DNA from: Pseudomonadota bacterium
Lineage (GTDB): Bacteria > Pseudomonadota > Gammaproteobacteria > Burkholderiales > Burkholderiaceae_C
Direction: 5' to 3'
Length of the DNA: 8,449 nucleotides
NCBI GenBank assembly: GCA_023435325.1
Contig: JAEYRT010000278.1
Location: 1 to 8,449 of the forward strand
Of the stretch, positions 6,717 to 8,449 are shown piece after piece (the first letter of the stretch is position 1; every line of letters begins with the position of its first letter). Both the position numbers and the translations under genes were made by a program. Under the pieces are notes generated by a model that was given only the letters and a program-made list of their open reading frames with translations, made no database searches and was not told the DNA's origin.

Positions 6717-6808
6717 GAATCCACCGTTAGAGGAGGTGGAGGAGACAACTGGTTGCGCTACAGTCTTGCGACTGTGAAATCACCTGCCAAGCAAGCGATG
6801 AACGCATG
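6684..6808 (-). ncRNA. Candidate small RNA with anti-Shine-Dalgarno loop
   Basis: About 125 nt, leftward, in the 376-base gap between ilvA and the osmC-like gene. In RNA order there are three hairpins. First, ACAGUC-GCAA-GACUGU (6775-6760), a perfect 6-bp stem with a GNRA tetraloop. Second, UCCACC-UCCUCUAAC-GGUGGA (6740-6720), with pyrimidines in the loop and the 5' arm. Third, an intrinsic terminator (6716-6684). The second hairpin contains CACCUCCU (6738-6731), identical to the 3' end of 16S rRNA, preceded by a further CUCCUCC. A -10 box TACAAT lies at 6820-6815. This layout fits a trans-acting RNA that masks ribosome-binding sites. It recalls the betaproteobacterial 'toxic small RNA' family described from an E. 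coli toxicity screen, but that identity is from memory and unverified. An alternative is a leader/attenuator of ilvA. Confidence 0.7.
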
Positions 6809-6814
6809 ACGCGC

Positions 6815-6846
6815 ATTGTAGCGCGAATTTTGCTGCGCCGCAGCAA
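6815..6846 (-). promoter_or_regulatory. Probable promoter of the small RNA
   Basis: TACAAT (6820-6815, leftward) matches the sigma-70 -10 box at 5 of 6 bases. A start 7 bases on would be near 6808. The best -35-like hexamer, TTGCTG (6846-6841), is 20 bases away, longer than ideal; at 17 bases the hexamer is CTGCGG. The -35 region is covered by a 17-base palindrome (6830-6846), suggesting dependence on, or repression by, a DNA-binding protein. Confidence 0.45.
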
Positions 6847-6872
6847 GTTTTCAGGGATTACTGAAATTTCAG
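6830..6872. promoter_or_regulatory. Cluster of palindromes, possible operators
   Basis: TTGCTGCG-C-CGCAGCAA (6830-6846) is a perfect 8-bp inverted repeat around one base. Just beside it, TTTCAG (6849-6854), CTGAAA (6861-6866) and TTTCAG (6867-6872) form overlapping inverted half-sites, including the perfect 12-base palindrome CTGAAATTTCAG (6861-6872). They lie between the small-RNA promoter and the osmC-like gene and could serve either. I cannot assign a regulator. Confidence 0.4.
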
Positions 6873-6950
6873 GCCACAAAAACACGTTGGCCTGTGTTCG
6901 GTCATCCTTTCGACCCTCACACATTGACCAAACCAAACAGGAGTAAACGT

Positions 6951-7400
6951 ATGGAATGCACCGTCAGCTGGACCGGCGCAGCAGGCACCCGCTCAGGCAT
7001 GGGCTTTATTGCAGAAACCGGCAGCGGCCATGTCCTTGCCATGGACGGCGCTCCTGATGAGCGCAATCCTGCCAATGGTGGTCAGAACCTGGCCCCTCGC
7101 CCCATGGAAGCCTTGCTGGCTGGCACTGGCGGCTGCACTGCCTACGACGTGGTCCTGATCCTCAAGCGCGGGCGCCACGATGTGCGCGGCTGCTCCGTCA
7201 AGCTGCAGGCCGAGCGTGCAGACGTCGAGCCCAAAGTCTTCACCAAGATCAATATGCACTTCACGGTCACCGGCAAGGGCCTGCCTGCTGCTGCCGTCGA
7301 ACGTGCCATTGCCATGAGCCACGAAAAATACTGTTCGGCCAGCATCATGCTGGGCAAGACAGCCGAGATCACCACGAGCTTCGAGCTGGTGGAAGCCTGA
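6951..7400 (+). CDS. OsmC family protein (YhfA-like)
   Basis: A 149-aa soluble protein of the OsmC/Ohr superfamily. The two conserved redox cysteines are present: Cys62 in GTGGCTAYDV and Cys128 in HEKYCSAS. In OsmC and Ohr the equivalent pair reduces organic hydroperoxides. The sequence follows E. coli YhfA more closely than Ohr, with shared blocks such as PMEALLAGTGGC, VLILKRGRHDV and KINMHFTVTGK. The peroxidase role of the YhfA branch is less well established, so the activity is inferred. The ATG at 6951 has a good AGGAG (6939-6943) 7 bases upstream. The gene is monocistronic by layout: the small RNA diverges on its left and a 342-base gap follows. No clear sigma-70 promoter is visible; the palindromes at 6830-6872 could be regulatory. 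No strong terminator is seen after the stop. Confidence 0.93.
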   Translation: MECTVSWTGAAGTRSGMGFIAETGSGHVLAMDGAPDERNPANGGQNLAPRPMEALLAGTGGCTAYDVVLILKRGRHDVRGCSVKLQAERADVEPKVFTKINMHFTVTGKGLPAAAVERAIAMSHEKYCSASIMLGKTAEITTSFELVEA

Positions 7401-7742
7401 AGGCGTATTCGGCAATCTTTCGTTGTTTGAGATGTATCAGTGGCCAGAGGCCAGAAACAAACAAAACTGGTGAGTGAACGCGCGCTGTTGTGCTGCCCCT
7501 GTCCGCTGCTTTTCCCTGAAAAGCAAGAAAAAACGCACGCCACAAAGGAAGCTTTTTTGTCGTGTCTAAGCAACAAAAAAGATGGAATTAAGCCCCGCCA
7601 TGGGGATTTTCTTTGCGCCCAGCTTCCCAGTCTGGTGCAATAGCTCCCAACTTCCCCACCAGGAGGTTGGCGCGCATTGCGGCTGCCCTCGAGGCATATA
7701 AAAAGCTGCAACACGCCTTCAACAAACCTTGGAGTAATCGAA
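7401..7742 (+). other. Gene-free gap between the OsmC-like gene and the porin
   Basis: There is no credible gene here. It holds several modest inverted repeats: TGGCC-AGA-GGCCA (7441-7453), GCTTTTC-CCT-GAAAAGC (7508-7524), CTTTTTTGT with ACAAAAAAG (7552-7560 and 7573-7581), and CCCC-GCCAT-GGGG followed by ATTTTCTTT (7593-7614), the last being a weak terminator candidate. The right part is the porin promoter/leader, with GGAG at 7731-7734, 8 bases before the porin ATG. A TATAAA at 7698-7703 has no well-spaced -35. Confidence 0.6.
7613..7670 (+). promoter_or_regulatory. Possible porin promoter and 5' stem-loop
   Basis: TTGCGC (7613-7618), a 17-base spacer, then TGCAAT (7636-7641) is a weak sigma-70-like pair that would start transcription near 7648. 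A hairpin CCAACTTCC-CCACCA-GGAGGTTGG (7647-7655 with 7662-7670; 9 pairs, one G-U) would then stand at the very 5' end of the mRNA. Such 5' stem-loops stabilise abundant porin messages (E. coli ompA is the known case). The hairpin is certain as sequence; the promoter is speculative. Confidence 0.3.
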
Positions 7743-8449
7743 ATGAAGAAATCTCTGATCGCTTTGGCAGCTCTGGCAGCTTCCGGCTTCGCAATGGCTC
7801 AGTCTTCCGTGACACTGTTCGGTGTTGTTGACACCGGCGTGAGCTACATTGACAACGCAAACGCTGCCGGCGACAACGTTTACGGTTTGAGCACCAGCGG
7901 CAACACAACAAGCCGTCTGGGCTTCCGCGGCGTGGAAGATCTGGGTGGTGGTCTGAAGGCTGGTTTCTGGCTGGAAGGCGAAGTATTCGGTGACAACGGC
8001 GGCTCCGGCCTGAATTTCGCACGTCGTTCGACTCTGAGCCTGATTGGCAACTTCGGTGAAGTTCGCCTGGGTCGTGAATTGACACCTTCCTATAGCAAGG
8101 TCAGCTCGTACGACGTATTTGGCCAAACTGGTATTGGCCAAGTTATGGCTTGGCGCGCTTGGGACGCTACAGGTACTGCTGACGAAACCGCAGTGCGTGC
8201 TAGCAACATGGTGAGCTACTACACCGCTAAGTACAGCGGTTTCCACGCTGGTCTGGGCTATGGCTTTGACGAGCAAGTGGAAGGCAAGGAAGGCCGTTAT
8301 GTTGGTGGTTATGCTGCCTATGACAATGGTCCTCTGAGCGTTGCTCTGTCCTATGAGCAGCGCAAGGTCGGTGCCCTGGGCGCCGCTGACCGCGACAGCG
8401 TGACACTGGGTGCTTCGTATGACTTTGGTGCTCTGAAGCTGTCTGGTAT
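7743..8449 (+). CDS. omp32: Gram-negative trimeric porin, Omp32-like (3' partial)
   Basis: The first 235 codons of an outer-membrane general porin; the frame is open to the window end, and a full member is about 350 aa. The signal peptide is MKKSLIALAALAASGFAMA, cleaved before QSSVTLFG, where mature numbering begins. The mature start, the SRLGFRGVEDLGGGLKAGFWLEGE block and FGEVRLGRE match Omp32, the anion-selective porin of Delftia (Comamonas) acidovorans, as I recall it. The pore-lining arginines correspond to Arg39 (Omp32 Arg38), Arg75 and Arg133, so anion preference is expected. Alternating-residue beta strands continue to the end. GGAG (7731-7734) precedes the ATG by 8 bases. Codon choice is strongly restricted (CTG, GGT/GGC, GTT), as in highly expressed genes. 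Omp32 is known to bind a small periplasmic peptide; nothing about that can be seen here. Confidence 0.95.
   Translation, partial: MKKSLIALAALAASGFAMAQSSVTLFGVVDTGVSYIDNANAAGDNVYGLSTSGNTTSRLGFRGVEDLGGGLKAGFWLEGEVFGDNGGSGLNFARRSTLSLIGNFGEVRLGRELTPSYSKVSSYDVFGQTGIGQVMAWRAWDATGTADETAVRASNMVSYYTAKYSGFHAGLGYGFDEQVEGKEGRYVGGYAAYDNGPLSVALSYEQRKVGALGAADRDSVTLGASYDFGALKLSG

Noticed and set aside
7441..7453. TGGCC-AGA-GGCCA as terminator of the OsmC-like gene
   Set aside because: Only 5 pairs and followed by an A-rich rather than T-rich stretch, so it lacks the intrinsic terminator pattern.
7440..7643. A 67-codon + strand frame in the gap before the porin
   Set aside because: No ribosome site and it runs through several inverted repeats; composition is not protein-like.
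1..8449. CRISPR arrays, insertion sequences, prophage genes, tRNA or rRNA genes
   Set aside because: I looked for regularly spaced repeats, transposase-like frames and tRNA-like folds and found none; the only repeat family is the 76-bp palindromic element.

Overview
The window looks like a chromosomal segment of a betaproteobacterium of the Comamonadaceae, most likely Comamonas or a close relative such as Delftia. The reasons are high-GC coding sequence, a porin that resembles Omp32 of Delftia (Comamonas) acidovorans including its pore arginines, a DUF1854 protein coupled to an ABC exporter as in Burkholderiales cyanophycin loci, and a biosynthetic threonine deaminase with two C-terminal ACT-like domains. 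I see no phage, transposase, CRISPR, tRNA or rRNA.

Layout. Positions 1-1821 read rightward: the 3' end of an ABC exporter gene, a DUF1854 gene overlapping it by 4 bases, then a separate 147-codon gene of unknown function. That gene sits behind a near-consensus sigma-28 (FliA) promoter. A strong hairpin at 1839-1866 separates it from the leftward genes. Positions 2039-6574 read leftward, in transcription order: ilvA, cobS, cobC, a 98-aa three-helix membrane protein, and a YhbW-like flavin monooxygenase. cobS and cobC overlap by 4 bases and form a late cobalamin-assembly pair. Two copies of a 76-bp doubly folded palindromic element lie exactly between ilvA and cobS and between the small membrane gene and the monooxygenase, so they divide the leftward genes into likely transcription units.

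Upstream of ilvA (6684-6808, leftward) is a compact apparent small RNA. It has a GNRA-capped hairpin, a second hairpin exposing a copy of the 16S anti-Shine-Dalgarno sequence, and a textbook intrinsic terminator. A cluster of palindromes lies behind its promoter. Positions 6951-8449 read rightward again: an OsmC/YhfA-like protein, a 342-base gap, and the first 235 codons of a trimeric porin that runs off the window.

The genes do not form one system; this is ordinary housekeeping and accessory content. The parts most worth following up are the anti-SD small RNA, the sigma-28-controlled unknown gene, and the 76-bp repeat family that shapes gene ends.
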